Shown here: positions 1-4,848 of the stretch, one piece after another
How the letters are laid out: every line of letters starts with the position of its first letter
How positions within the stretch are numbered: the first letter of the stretch is position 1
Assembly (NCBI GenBank): GCA_946401755.1
Contig: CAMIVH010000058.1
Location: 1 to 5,620, forward strand
Length of the DNA: 5,620 nt
Direction: 5' to 3'
DNA from: an uncultured Caryophanales bacterium
Lineage (GTDB): Bacteria > Bacillota_I > Bacilli_A > RFN20 > CAG-826
Position numbers and translations under genes: made by a program
The notes under the pieces: generated by a model
The model's database searches: none
What the model was told of the DNA's origin: nothing
What the model saw: the letters and a program-made list of their open reading frames with translations, nothing else

Positions 1-62
1 ATTTTGAGTTTTTTATAGTTTTCTAAAAGTAAGAAATGAAAATCTACTGCTTCACTAATCAT
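1..62 (-). CDS. Partial CDS, N-terminus of a probable DnaD-like replication protein
   Basis: An ATG at 62-60 opens a frame that runs off the left edge, giving 20 complete codons: MISEAVDFHFLLLENYKKLK. The segment FLLLENYKKLK resembles the opening of Firmicutes DnaD (in B. subtilis, roughly NLLLTHYKQLGL followed by a leucine-rich helix), where it begins the winged-helix N-terminal domain used in replication restart and initiation. The start lies only 4 bases after the cca stop, which suggests co-transcription and translational coupling. The only ribosome-site candidate is a weak AAAG at the end of cca. Recalled B. subtilis gene order also places dnaD in the same chromosomal neighbourhood as cca. 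Twenty residues are too few to prove the family. That the frame is a real gene start is more secure than the DnaD name. Confidence 0.45.
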   Translation of the reverse strand, partial: MISEAVDFHFLLLENYKKLK

Positions 63-66
63 GCTA

Positions 67-759
67 TTACTTTATCACACCCACTAGGTTTGCTATATCA
101 AATTGTGCAAAAATATCCATTTTTTCTTTTTGATTCACTAGTGAGTCATCAATTTTATTTAACTCACTTCTAATCTTTGCGTCAGTAATATTTTTTAATA
201 AATCAAAGTTATCATGCATCGCTTTTAATAATGATTCTTCAATTTTTAAATGATGCATTAAATGGAATCTAATGGCTCTTAAGATTCTAAGTGGATCTTC
301 TTTAATTCTAGTGTCAGGATTGCCCACCATTCTTAAGATGTTATTTTTAAGATCTTCCTGGCCATTACAATAATCTATGACTTTTAAATCTTTATTCATA
401 TATAAGGCATTAACGGTAAAGTCTCTTCTTAAGTAATCTTCTTTTAAATCTTTAACAAAAATAATCTTGCTTGGGTGTCTACTATCTTCGTAAGAAGATT
501 CTTTTCTTAAAGTTGTAATATCAAACTTTAGACCATCAGCGTTTTTATATTTTAATGAACCAAATCTTTTAAATGTCTTATCAATATCTGGTAAGAAGGC
601 AATTATCTCTTCAGGAGTGGCTTCGCTTACTGCATCCATATCCGTTAATGGTTCACCTAAAAGATAATCTCTTACAGTACCACCGACGAGATATAATTCA
701 TAACCATGTCTATTAAACTCTTTTGCGAGTTCGATATACGCCACTAGATTCTTATCCAT
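67..759 (-). CDS. cca: Short CCA tRNA nucleotidyltransferase / poly(A) polymerase family protein
   Basis: Class II nucleotidyltransferase-fold protein that would add or repair the 3' CCA end of tRNAs from CTP and ATP in the cytoplasm. In the 230 residues, the head motif LVGGTVRD is at 24-31 and the catalytic carboxylates D40 and D42 form the DMD motif. RRDFTVNAL is at 111-119, DYCNG at 129-133, and the NTP-templating neck motif EDPLR (E154, D155, R158) lies within RIKEDPLRILRAIRF at 151-165. The KIRSEL at 195-200 fits the conserved entry into the body domain. Full-length bacterial enzymes run to about 400 residues; this one stops about 30 residues later, so most of the body and tail that hold the tRNA elbow are missing. 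The stop is followed directly by another gene start, with no visible remnant of the missing part. The start is the ATG at 759 with a weak AAGAG ahead of it. The family is secure; CCA addition rather than another specificity is inferred. Confidence 0.85.
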   Translation of the reverse strand: MDKNLVAYIELAKEFNRHGYELYLVGGTVRDYLLGEPLTDMDAVSEATPEEIIAFLPDIDKTFKRFGSLKYKNADGLKFDITTLRKESSYEDSRHPSKIIFVKDLKEDYLRRDFTVNALYMNKDLKVIDYCNGQEDLKNNILRMVGNPDTRIKEDPLRILRAIRFHLMHHLKIEESLLKAMHDNFDLLKNITDAKIRSELNKIDDSLVNQKEKMDIFAQFDIANLVGVIK

Positions 760-765
760 GCTCTT

Positions 766-795
766 ATTCTACACTTTTTATAAAAGAAGGCACAA
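766..795 (-). promoter_or_regulatory. Possible promoter of cca (weak, near-leaderless)
   Basis: On the minus strand TTGTGC (795-790) and TAGAAT (771-766) are separated by 18 bases. Initiation would fall at or within a few bases of the cca ATG at 759, implying a leaderless or near-leaderless mRNA. An alternative -10, TATAAA (782-777), would leave a leader of about 11 bases with the weak AAGAG as ribosome site, but it has no convincing -35. Since a strong terminator lies just upstream, cca needs some promoter here; which one is uncertain. Confidence 0.3.
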
Positions 796-820
796 AAAAA
801 CCAGCGTTTCCGCTGATTTT
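794..820 (-). terminator. Intrinsic terminator of the HU gene
   Basis: Read on the minus strand, the stem CAGCG/CGCTG closes on a GAAA tetraloop and is extended by U-G and A-U pairs, with about 10 possible pairs in all. A run of seven T follows immediately. It starts 14 bases after the HU stop codon, the right place to end that transcript. The A-rich 5' side and a T-rich stretch on the other strand mean it could also act on plus-strand transcription, but no plus-strand gene points at it. Confidence 0.92.
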
Positions 821-834
821 CTTTTTAAACTGAA

Positions 835-1119
835 CTACGCGTTCAATTTGCCTTTTAAAGCTTTAGAAAGTCTGAAGCTCACTGAACGGGATTCGGCAAT
901 CTTAATGCGAGTGTGTTGTTTTGGATGTGTACCATCGCGAGATTGACGGGTCTTTGGTGTGAATACACCGAAGTTAGTGATGTTGACTTCTTGGCCTTCT
1001 AATAAGGCTTTTTCAATTTCACCGAAACAGATGTCCAATGCTGCACGAGCGTCTTTTTTGGATAAATGCGCTTCATCTGCAACAATTTGAACAAGGTCTC
1101 TTCTGTTGAATTTCTTCAT
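835..1119 (-). CDS. hup: HU-family histone-like DNA-binding protein
   Basis: A 94-residue protein matching the size and layout of HU: a small dimeric nucleoid protein that bends and compacts DNA. Residues 1-45 are the helical dimerisation part (NRRDLVQIVADEAHLSKKDA, then FGEIEKALLEGQEV). NITNFGVF at 46-53 matches the conserved strand usually read as GFGTF. The basic beta-arm spans about 54-75 and keeps the DNA-intercalating proline (P66 in DGTHPKQH). FRLSKALKGKL forms the C-terminal helix. The arm tip is unusual: the common RNPxTG is replaced by THPKQH, so this is a divergent HU. An in-frame TTG at 1125 is rejected as start because it would lie only 3 bases from the AAAGGGAG ribosome site; the ATG at 1119 has proper spacing. 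The gene is a stand-alone transcription unit between its own promoter and terminator. Confidence 0.92.
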   Translation of the reverse strand: MKKFNRRDLVQIVADEAHLSKKDARAALDICFGEIEKALLEGQEVNITNFGVFTPKTRQSRDGTHPKQHTRIKIAESRSVSFRLSKALKGKLNA

Positions 1120-1128
1120 GTTCAAATG

Positions 1129-1136
1129 CTCCCTTT
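1129..1136 (-). promoter_or_regulatory. Ribosome binding site of HU
   Basis: AAAGGGAG on the minus strand, 9 bases before the ATG at 1119. It fixes the start at that ATG instead of the in-frame TTG at 1125. Confidence 0.8.
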
Positions 1137-1177
1137 TTGTTGAAATGAATTAGCAAGATAATCCTATTTCTAGGTTT

Positions 1178-1186
1178 AGTATAACA
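1178..1186 (-). promoter_or_regulatory. Extended -10 promoter of HU
   Basis: TGTTATACT on the minus strand is an extended -10 element (TGn followed by TATACT). No good -35 hexamer is visible at 16-18 bases, which an extended -10 can tolerate. Initiation would be near 1171-1177, giving a leader of about 50 bases that begins with a small CCTA-GAAA-TAGG hairpin (near 1162-1174). Confidence 0.6.
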
Positions 1187-1232
1187 TCTTTTTTAAAAAT
1201 GTGTGATTTTTTATATGGCAATTATTAGATTT

Positions 1233-2552
1233 TTATTTAGATTGGTTCGTTCGTTTCTTTAAAACGATGCGAATTGGAGTGCCATCAAAGTTAAATGTAT
1301 CTCTTAAACGATTTTCAATATAACGTTGGTATGAGAAGTGCATAAAGTTAGGGTCGTTTACAAATAAAACAATTGTAGGCGGAGCGCTACTAACTTGAGA
1401 GGCATAGAGTATCTTTAATCTACCACCATTGAAGTTAGGTGCTTGGTTCATTACTTGAGCGTCTTGCATGACCTCATTTAGCAAACTTGTCTTGATTCTG
1501 GTGTAGTATGCCTGATGCACTGAATCAAGGGTTTCAAACAATGCATCTAGTCTTTGCTTTTTAAGTGCAGAAACAAACACTACTGGAGCGTAATCTAAGA
1601 ACTTATATTCTTCGCGAATGATTTTGACATAATCAGACATAGTATTAGTTTGTTTGTCCACTAAGTCCCATTTATTAACGACGATAATAATCGCTTTATG
1701 TAAATCAGTCGCGTATTGAATGACGTGCTTATCTTGTTCAGTAATGCCTTCTTTACCATCAAGCACTAATAGAACAATTTCACTTCTTTCAATAGCTTTG
1801 AGCGCTCTAATAGCGGAATATTTATCAATTGATTCATAAATCTTGCCGCGTTTTTTAAGACCAGCGGTATCAATAACTAAATAGTTTTTACCATTTCTAT
1901 TAAATGGAGTATCGATGGAGTCTCTGGTTGTACCAGAGATATTACTAACGATGACACGATCTTGATTTAAGATAGCGTTAGTTAAAGAGGATTTACCAAC
2001 ATTAGGTCTACCAACAACGCAGAAGGTAACTTTATCTTCTTCTAACTCTTCACTATTTTCTGGTAAGTATTTAACGATTTCATTTAAGATATCGCCAATA
2101 CCAATGCCGTGCGCGCCAGAAACAACGTGAGGTTCACCAAGGCCTAAACCATAGAACTCTTGAGCGTCCGCCATATGGGAACCTTCATCAATTTTATTTA
2201 CTGCCAAAATAATTGGCTTTTTAACTTTTCTAAGAATGGTTGTCACCACTCTATCATCAGTGGTAATACCAAGCTTACCATCGACCACAAACACTATCAC
2301 GTCTGCCTCGTTTATAGCAATTTCCGCTTGCATACGGATTTGTTCTTGGAATGGACGATTAATGATTTCGATACCACCTGTATCAATCAAAGAGAAACGA
2401 TGGCCAAGCCATTCGCATTGACCATAAAGTCTATCACGAGTAATACCCATTTCATCATCGACAATGGCGTGTCTTTCGCCAATCATACGATTAAAAATCG
2501 TCGATTTGCCGACGTTAGGTGAGCCAACAATTGCAACGATTCCTTGTGCCAT
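1233..2552 (-). CDS. der: Ribosome biogenesis GTPase Der (EngA)
   Basis: Essential cytoplasmic GTPase with two tandem G domains, needed for maturation of the 50S ribosomal subunit. At 439 residues it has the usual length. First G domain: P-loop GSPNVGKST at 10-18, switch I GITRDR at 36-41, DTGG at 57-60, NKID at 119-122 and SGAHG at 145-149. An acidic linker EELEEDK (168-174) leads to the second G domain: GRPNVGKSS at 181-189, GTTRD at 207-211, DTAG at 228-231, NKWD at 293-296 and SAL at 328-330. A C-terminal KH-like RNA-binding domain covers about 350-439, including GRLKILYASQ at 377-386. The first P-loop has Ser where Arg is more usual, a minor variation. The gene begins 4 bases after the cmk stop; its ribosome site GGAG (2569-2566) sits inside the cmk end, about 13 bases from the ATG, so translational coupling is likely. 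No clear terminator follows. Confidence 0.98.
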   Translation of the reverse strand: MAQGIVAIVGSPNVGKSTIFNRMIGERHAIVDDEMGITRDRLYGQCEWLGHRFSLIDTGGIEIINRPFQEQIRMQAEIAINEADVIVFVVDGKLGITTDDRVVTTILRKVKKPIILAVNKIDEGSHMADAQEFYGLGLGEPHVVSGAHGIGIGDILNEIVKYLPENSEELEEDKVTFCVVGRPNVGKSSLTNAILNQDRVIVSNISGTTRDSIDTPFNRNGKNYLVIDTAGLKKRGKIYESIDKYSAIRALKAIERSEIVLLVLDGKEGITEQDKHVIQYATDLHKAIIIVVNKWDLVDKQTNTMSDYVKIIREEYKFLDYAPVVFVSALKKQRLDALFETLDSVHQAYYTRIKTSLLNEVMQDAQVMNQAPNFNGGRLKILYASQVSSAPPTIVLFVNDPNFMHFSYQRYIENRLRDTFNFDGTPIRIVLKKRTNQSK

Positions 2553-2556
2553 AGAT

Positions 2557-3225
2557 TTATTTCTTCTCCGCTAATTTTTGATCAATGATTTTGTTAACTT
2601 CTGCCACCACTTCATCAATGGACAAACCAGATGTATCGAGGTGGATGGCGTCTGGTGCAGGTTTAAGAGGGGCAAATGCACGGTGAGAATCAATATAGTC
2701 TCTCTTTTCTACATCAGCAACAATATCTTCATAGGTACACGCAATACCTTTTTCTTGGTTTTCTAAATAACGACGTTCTGCTCTTTTTTCAACGGAAGCA
2801 ACTTGGAAGATTTTAACTTCAGCGTTTGGTAAAACATATGTACCAATGTCACGACCATCCATAATAACAGAATCTTTTTCCGCCATTTTTCTTTGAAGTT
2901 CCACTAAAGCAAGACGAATGTCTTTATAGGAAGCAATATATGAAACATTGCCAGAAACATCAGTACCTCTAATTGGTTTACTGACATCAACGCCATTGCA
3001 TAAAACGACATAACCTGGTTTTAATTCAATGTTTACTTCTGGAATTAAAGCACAACATGCTTTTTCATCTTGGCAGTCAACACCCTTTTGTAAGCAGTAC
3101 CAAGTAAAAGCACGATACATTGCGCCTGTATCAATATAGGTAAAACCTCTCATGAGCGCCACTTTCTTAGCGATTGTGGATTTTCCTGCTGCAGCAGGAC
3201 CGTCAATAGCAACAGCAACTTTCAT
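2557..3225 (-). CDS. cmk: Cytidylate kinase (CMP/dCMP kinase)
   Basis: Phosphorylates CMP and dCMP with ATP to make CDP/dCDP for nucleic acid and phospholipid synthesis in the cytoplasm. From the ATG at 3225 it has 222 residues, typical of bacterial Cmk. The P-loop is GPAAAGKST (9-17), followed by the CMP-site segment YIDTGAMYR (30-38) and DVSGNVS (89-95). DGRDIGTYVLP (123-133), the RA-RR stretch (148-152) and the lid/substrate segment RDYIDSHR...PLKPAPDA (175-193) complete the family signature. An in-frame upstream ATG at 3273 would overlap the preceding gene and add 16 unrelated residues before the P-loop. The chosen ATG has a GGGGGT ribosome site 7-8 bases upstream and leaves a single base after the preceding stop. 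The gene is the middle of a three-gene operon with der. Confidence 0.97.
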   Translation of the reverse strand: MKVAVAIDGPAAAGKSTIAKKVALMRGFTYIDTGAMYRAFTWYCLQKGVDCQDEKACCALIPEVNIELKPGYVVLCNGVDVSKPIRGTDVSGNVSYIASYKDIRLALVELQRKMAEKDSVIMDGRDIGTYVLPNAEVKIFQVASVEKRAERRYLENQEKGIACTYEDIVADVEKRDYIDSHRAFAPLKPAPDAIHLDTSGLSIDEVVAEVNKIIDQKLAEKK

Positions 3226-3226
3226 A

Positions 3227-3532
3227 TTACTTACCCCCGAATGCGTAGACCGCAAAGATGATGATACCAACAATTAATAACACGCCTAATAAACACATAC
3301 AGCCAATGATAATATTCTTCTTATTTAAGATACGTTTTGGTGTAGCTTCGACTTCTTCGTTATCGATTTTACCCAAAACTTCTTCCAAAGGAAGAGTGGA
3401 TGTTGTATTCATCTTATCACTAACGATACTGTTGTTTCTTTCTTTAATAGATTCAGGCTCGTTATTAATTGATTTAAATTCATTAATAGATTGACGATAT
3501 TTTTTATATTTTTCTAATCTGGTTTCGCTCAT
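3227..3532 (-). CDS. Small tail-anchored membrane protein, function unknown
   Basis: I do not recognise this 101-residue protein. Residues 1-72 are soluble, rich in charged and polar residues, opening with a basic helix-like stretch (RLEKYKKYRQSINEF, 5-19). A more acidic segment with PLEEVLGKIDNEEVEA (48-63) follows. KRILNKK (66-72) then leads into one strongly hydrophobic helix at about 73-98 containing C78 and C80, with only GGK after it. By the positive-inside rule the bulk should be cytoplasmic with a C-terminal anchor. There is no signal peptide or lipobox. Starts: a GTG at 3547 is in frame, but the predicted promoter would start transcription about 2 bases inside it, so the ATG at 3532 is preferred despite a weak TTGGA ribosome site. 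As first gene of the cmk-der operon, one base from cmk, it is clearly a real gene. A scaffold or division-related role would be guesswork. Confidence 0.75.
   Translation of the reverse strand: MSETRLEKYKKYRQSINEFKSINNEPESIKERNNSIVSDKMNTTSTLPLEEVLGKIDNEEVEATPKRILNKKNIIIGCMCLLGVLLIVGIIIFAVYAFGGK
3233..3238 (-). promoter_or_regulatory. Ribosome binding site of cmk
   Basis: GGGGGT on the minus strand, inside the last codons of the membrane protein gene and 7 bases before the ATG at 3225. It can pair with the 16S rRNA anti-SD (CCUCCA) with one G-U. It supports the short Cmk start over the in-frame ATG at 3273. Confidence 0.7.
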
Positions 3533-3551
3533 AAATAGTCCAATCACGTAT

Positions 3552-3570
3552 ATTCTAATTTAATTAGAAT
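3552..3570. repeat. 19-bp perfect palindrome, candidate operator
   Basis: ATTCTAATTTAATTAGAAT is a perfect inverted repeat with 9-base arms around a single central base. It lies in the divergent region between the membrane-protein operon and the ferredoxin gene. Its left arm contains the predicted -10 (TAGAAT) of the minus-strand promoter, the position where a dimeric repressor would block RNA polymerase. A neighbouring AT-only inverted repeat (3580-3598) has A/T tracts that may bend DNA. No known regulator consensus is recognised. Confidence 0.45.
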
Positions 3571-3580
3571 GCTTTTTGAA
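3552..3580 (-). promoter_or_regulatory. Probable promoter of the membrane protein-cmk-der operon
   Basis: On the minus strand TTCAAA (3580-3575) and TAGAAT (3557-3552) are separated by 17 bases. Initiation is expected near 3545, giving a leader of about 13 bases to the ATG at 3532. The hexamers are moderate matches and the AT-rich stretch upstream could serve as an UP element. Confidence 0.5.
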
Positions 3581-3617
3581 TAAAAAATAATTTTTTATCT
3601 CATTTTGTTCGCTACTA

Positions 3618-3647
3618 TTGAAAATAGATAATCAAAATAGATATAAT
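3618..3647 (+). promoter_or_regulatory. Promoter of the ferredoxin gene
   Basis: TTGAAA (3618-3623) and a perfect TATAAT (3642-3647) are separated by 18 bases. Initiation near 3654 gives a leader of about 24 bases that contains the strong ribosome site. It is the best housekeeping-sigma promoter in the window. Confidence 0.82.
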
Positions 3648-3662
3648 CAATGTATATAACCC

Positions 3663-3669
3663 AAGGAGG
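3663..3669 (+). promoter_or_regulatory. Strong ribosome binding site of the ferredoxin
   Basis: AAGGAGG, a full Shine-Dalgarno match, ends 8 bases before the ATG at 3678 and fixes the start of this short gene. Confidence 0.9.
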
Positions 3670-3677
3670 CATTACTC

Positions 3678-3857
3678 ATGGCTAAGAAAAGAGTAAAAAT
3701 TGATGCTGCTTCATGCATTATGTGCGGCGCTTGTGTCGGCTCCTATCCAGATGATTTCAAATTCTCTGATGAAGGTCCAGCCGCTCCAGTTACAGGCGAA
3801 GCCGATGAAGACGCAGTTGGCGTATGCCCAGTTGGTGCAATCTCTGTTGAAGAGTAA
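3678..3857 (+). CDS. fer: Single-cluster [4Fe-4S] ferredoxin
   Basis: A 59-residue cytoplasmic electron carrier with one predicted [4Fe-4S] cluster. The ligands are C13, C16 and C19 in the CIMCGAC motif, and C50 in the VCPVGAI motif near the C-terminus. These are the only four cysteines, so there is no second cluster and no extra disulfide. PDDF (24-27) following the first three ligands and the acidic middle and C-terminus (ending VEE) are typical of the Bacillus and Thermotoga single-cluster type. Partners are not shown by the sequence; in such bacteria pyruvate:ferredoxin oxidoreductase, hydrogenase or flavoprotein reductases are usual. It is the only plus-strand gene here, with its own strong promoter, full Shine-Dalgarno and terminator, and visibly more GCT/GCC/GGC codons than its neighbours, all of which points to high expression. 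It stands divergent from the cmk operon and convergent with the riboflavin transporter gene. Confidence 0.96.
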   Translation: MAKKRVKIDAASCIMCGACVGSYPDDFKFSDEGPAAPVTGEADEDAVGVCPVGAISVEE

Positions 3858-3865
3858 AATACAAC

Positions 3866-3898
3866 AAAAAACTAGGCCTTGATTGACCTAGTTTTTTT
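3866..3898. terminator. Bidirectional terminator between fer and ribU
   Basis: An 11-bp inverted repeat, AAAAAACTAGG at 3866-3876 and CCTAGTTTTTT at 3887-3897, with a 10-base loop. A T run follows it on each strand (3892-3898 on the plus strand, the complement of 3866-3871 on the minus strand). It lies between two converging genes, 8 bases after the ferredoxin stop and 14 bases past the transporter stop, and can serve both. Confidence 0.93.
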
Positions 3899-3912
3899 GT
3901 GCCTTCTAAACA

Positions 3913-4671
3913 CTATTTTTGTGGTTCTTCTTTAACCACTACGTCAGGATTCTCTTCCTCTTCTTTTTTAGTGAAGATATCGCCAACGAAATATTTCTTA
4001 AAGAATGTTGATCTTCTCATGAAGACAAAGATTAATCTATTGAATAAGATTTCATAGAGTAAGAAGCAGGCCACTGCTTTCATTAAATTGAATGGCAAGT
4101 AGATGATACTGACCGCTCCAATATAGAGCCATGGATCATTGACTGTCGAATTAGCTCCCATCAACTTGTTATACACTTTCATAAGCACATCCTTATCAAA
4201 ACATGTTGATAAGTGAGGTGGATTAGCAAAGATTGTTAAATAAGATGGAGTAATAACAATCGCGTTTAATAGAGTCATCATCACCGCAACAAATACCGCG
4301 ATTGCGGAATAAGAGATGATACGATGTCCTAAGCCTTTCTTAAATAGTTTTAAGTGACTAGTAACCGCTAAACCGATGATGAACATCAATGAAGCTAATA
4401 AAGCAGTAACTTCACCTAAGTAGTTAGAGGATGTACCTACGGCTAATAATTTGAGTACTGTTTTAAGTACTGCAACGATAATACCACCTGGAAGCCCATA
4501 TAAGGCGTAGGCGATAATTGTGACAATTTCGCTAAGTTCAATTTCTAGCCATGGCGCAAAAGGATAAGGGAATTTGGCAAATGCCATTAAGACAAATCCT
4601 AATGCTGAAAGCATGCCTAGTGTGGCGAACCTGGTAACGATCTCATCAATTCTTCTGACTTTTCTTTTCAT
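3913..4671 (-). CDS. ribU: RibU-like riboflavin transporter, ECF S component
   Basis: Membrane substrate-binding subunit (S component) of an energy-coupling-factor importer for riboflavin; it works with shared EcfA/EcfA'/EcfT subunits encoded elsewhere. From the ATG at 4671 there are 252 residues. Hydrophobic helices lie at about 13-32, 49-66, 67-78, 88-105, 118-140 and 177-209. RibU-type signatures are PYPFAPWLEIELSE (35-48, like the usual F.KIDFSD.P), GTSSNYLGE (79-87) and LPFNLMKA (182-189, like PFNLIKG). It is longer than the usual ~190-200 residues because of an extended loop at about 141-175 and a charged C-terminal tail rich in Glu/Lys (224-252). An in-frame ATG at 4716 is rejected because it falls inside the conserved 3' edge of the FMN riboswitch. 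The upstream FMN riboswitch independently supports the flavin substrate. A terminator after the stop is shared with fer. Confidence 0.92.
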   Translation of the reverse strand: MKRKVRRIDEIVTRFATLGMLSALGFVLMAFAKFPYPFAPWLEIELSEIVTIIAYALYGLPGGIIVAVLKTVLKLLAVGTSSNYLGEVTALLASLMFIIGLAVTSHLKLFKKGLGHRIISYSAIAVFVAVMMTLLNAIVITPSYLTIFANPPHLSTCFDKDVLMKVYNKLMGANSTVNDPWLYIGAVSIIYLPFNLMKAVACFLLYEILFNRLIFVFMRRSTFFKKYFVGDIFTKKEEEENPDVVVKEEPQK

Positions 4672-4697
4672 AAAAAATAGACCTTTCCCAAGGCCTA
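4672..4697 (-). terminator. Riboswitch expression platform: terminator hairpin that also holds the ribU SD
   Basis: On the minus strand AGGCCTT (4696-4690) pairs with AAGGTCT (4685-4679) around a GGGA loop. An outer U-A pair gives 8 bp in all. Six T (4677-4672) follow, ending directly at the ribU ATG. This looks like an intrinsic terminator. The only ribosome site for ribU, AAAGG (4686-4682), is in its 3' arm, so the same hairpin would also hide the SD. I see no strong antiterminator; a weak alternative pairs GAAAGAA of aptamer helix P1 with the T-run just 5' of the hairpin. Confidence 0.75.
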
Positions 4698-4705
4698 AAA
4701 AACGT

Positions 4706-4811
4706 ACTTCTTTCATCCAGACTTTACTGTCGCCACTTGAATTTCACAAGTTCCTGCCTCCTCTTGAGGCTCGCGGGGTTTACCGCCGGTCGCTTTTCGC
4801 TGCCCTGAAGT
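4706..4811 (-). ncRNA. FMN riboswitch (RFN element)
   Basis: The minus strand shows the conserved FMN aptamer elements in order: P1 5' strand ACTTC (4811-4807), GGGCAG, GACCGGCGGTAAA, CCCCGCGAGCC, GGAGGCAGGA, a variable ACTTG/CAAGT hairpin, GGCGACAGTAAAG, TCTGGATGAAAG and P1 3' strand GAAGT (4710-4706). On binding FMN, such elements shut off riboflavin synthesis or uptake genes. It lies directly between its promoter and the terminator/SD-sequestering hairpin of the transporter gene. The aptamer appears complete. Confidence 0.97.
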
Positions 4812-4818
4812 GATTTCT

Positions 4819-4847
4819 ATTATATACCTTTATTTTTTAAATAAAAG
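4819..4847 (-). promoter_or_regulatory. Promoter of the riboswitch-ribU unit
   Basis: A perfect TATAAT on the minus strand (4824-4819) lies 7 bases from the expected start point near 4812, exactly where the aptamer begins. The -35 is poor (TTTTAT or CTTTTA, 16-17 bases upstream). It sits in the 37-base gap after rsmG, which has no convincing terminator, so read-through from mnmG-rsmG may also feed the riboswitch. Confidence 0.6.
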
Positions 4848-4848
4848 A

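Noticed and set aside
758..946. Plus-strand open frame antisense to HU and its terminator
   Set aside because: It translates terminator and antisense HU sequence, has no ribosome site, and has no recognisable protein features; it is a shadow of the HU gene.
1185..1205. Imperfect ACAT-T-run/A-run-ATGT repeat downstream of der as a terminator
   Set aside because: It is almost all A-T, has a bulge and no distinct T-tract after it, and overlaps the HU promoter.
2160..2522. Plus-strand open frames (2160-2522 and 2236-2421) antisense to der
   Set aside because: They lie wholly inside the strongly conserved first G domain of Der, lack promoters and ribosome sites, and have no family features.
2578..2766. 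Plus-strand open frame antisense to cmk
   Set aside because: It is a shadow of the conserved Cmk C-terminus, with no initiation signals.
3223..3273. Longer Cmk start at the ATG at 3273
   Set aside because: It would overlap the preceding gene by 47 bases and add residues absent from the family. The ATG at 3225 has the GGGGGT ribosome site and puts the P-loop in its normal place.
3258..3494. Plus-strand open frame antisense to the small membrane protein
   Set aside because: The minus-strand frame has the better protein character (charged domain plus a clean C-terminal membrane helix), a promoter and operon spacing. The plus frame has no ribosome site.
3580..3598. AT-only inverted repeat (ATAAAAAA/TTTTTTAT) as a functional hairpin
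   Set aside because: With no G-C pairs and a three-base loop it would be unstable as RNA. It is better explained as an A-tract region next to the promoter, and chance is likely in such AT-rich DNA.
3700..3882. Plus-strand open frame overlapping the ferredoxin in another frame
   Set aside because: The ferredoxin frame has all four cluster cysteines, a full Shine-Dalgarno and a promoter. The overlapping frame runs into the terminator and is a by-product.
4574..4813. Plus-strand open frame antisense to the ribU start and the riboswitch
   Set aside because: It is antisense to a complete FMN aptamer and the first ribU helix, with no initiation signals.
4827..4847. AT-rich inverted repeat after rsmG as a terminator
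   Set aside because: The stem has one G-C pair and a bulge, no T-run follows, and it overlaps the promoter region of the riboswitch unit.
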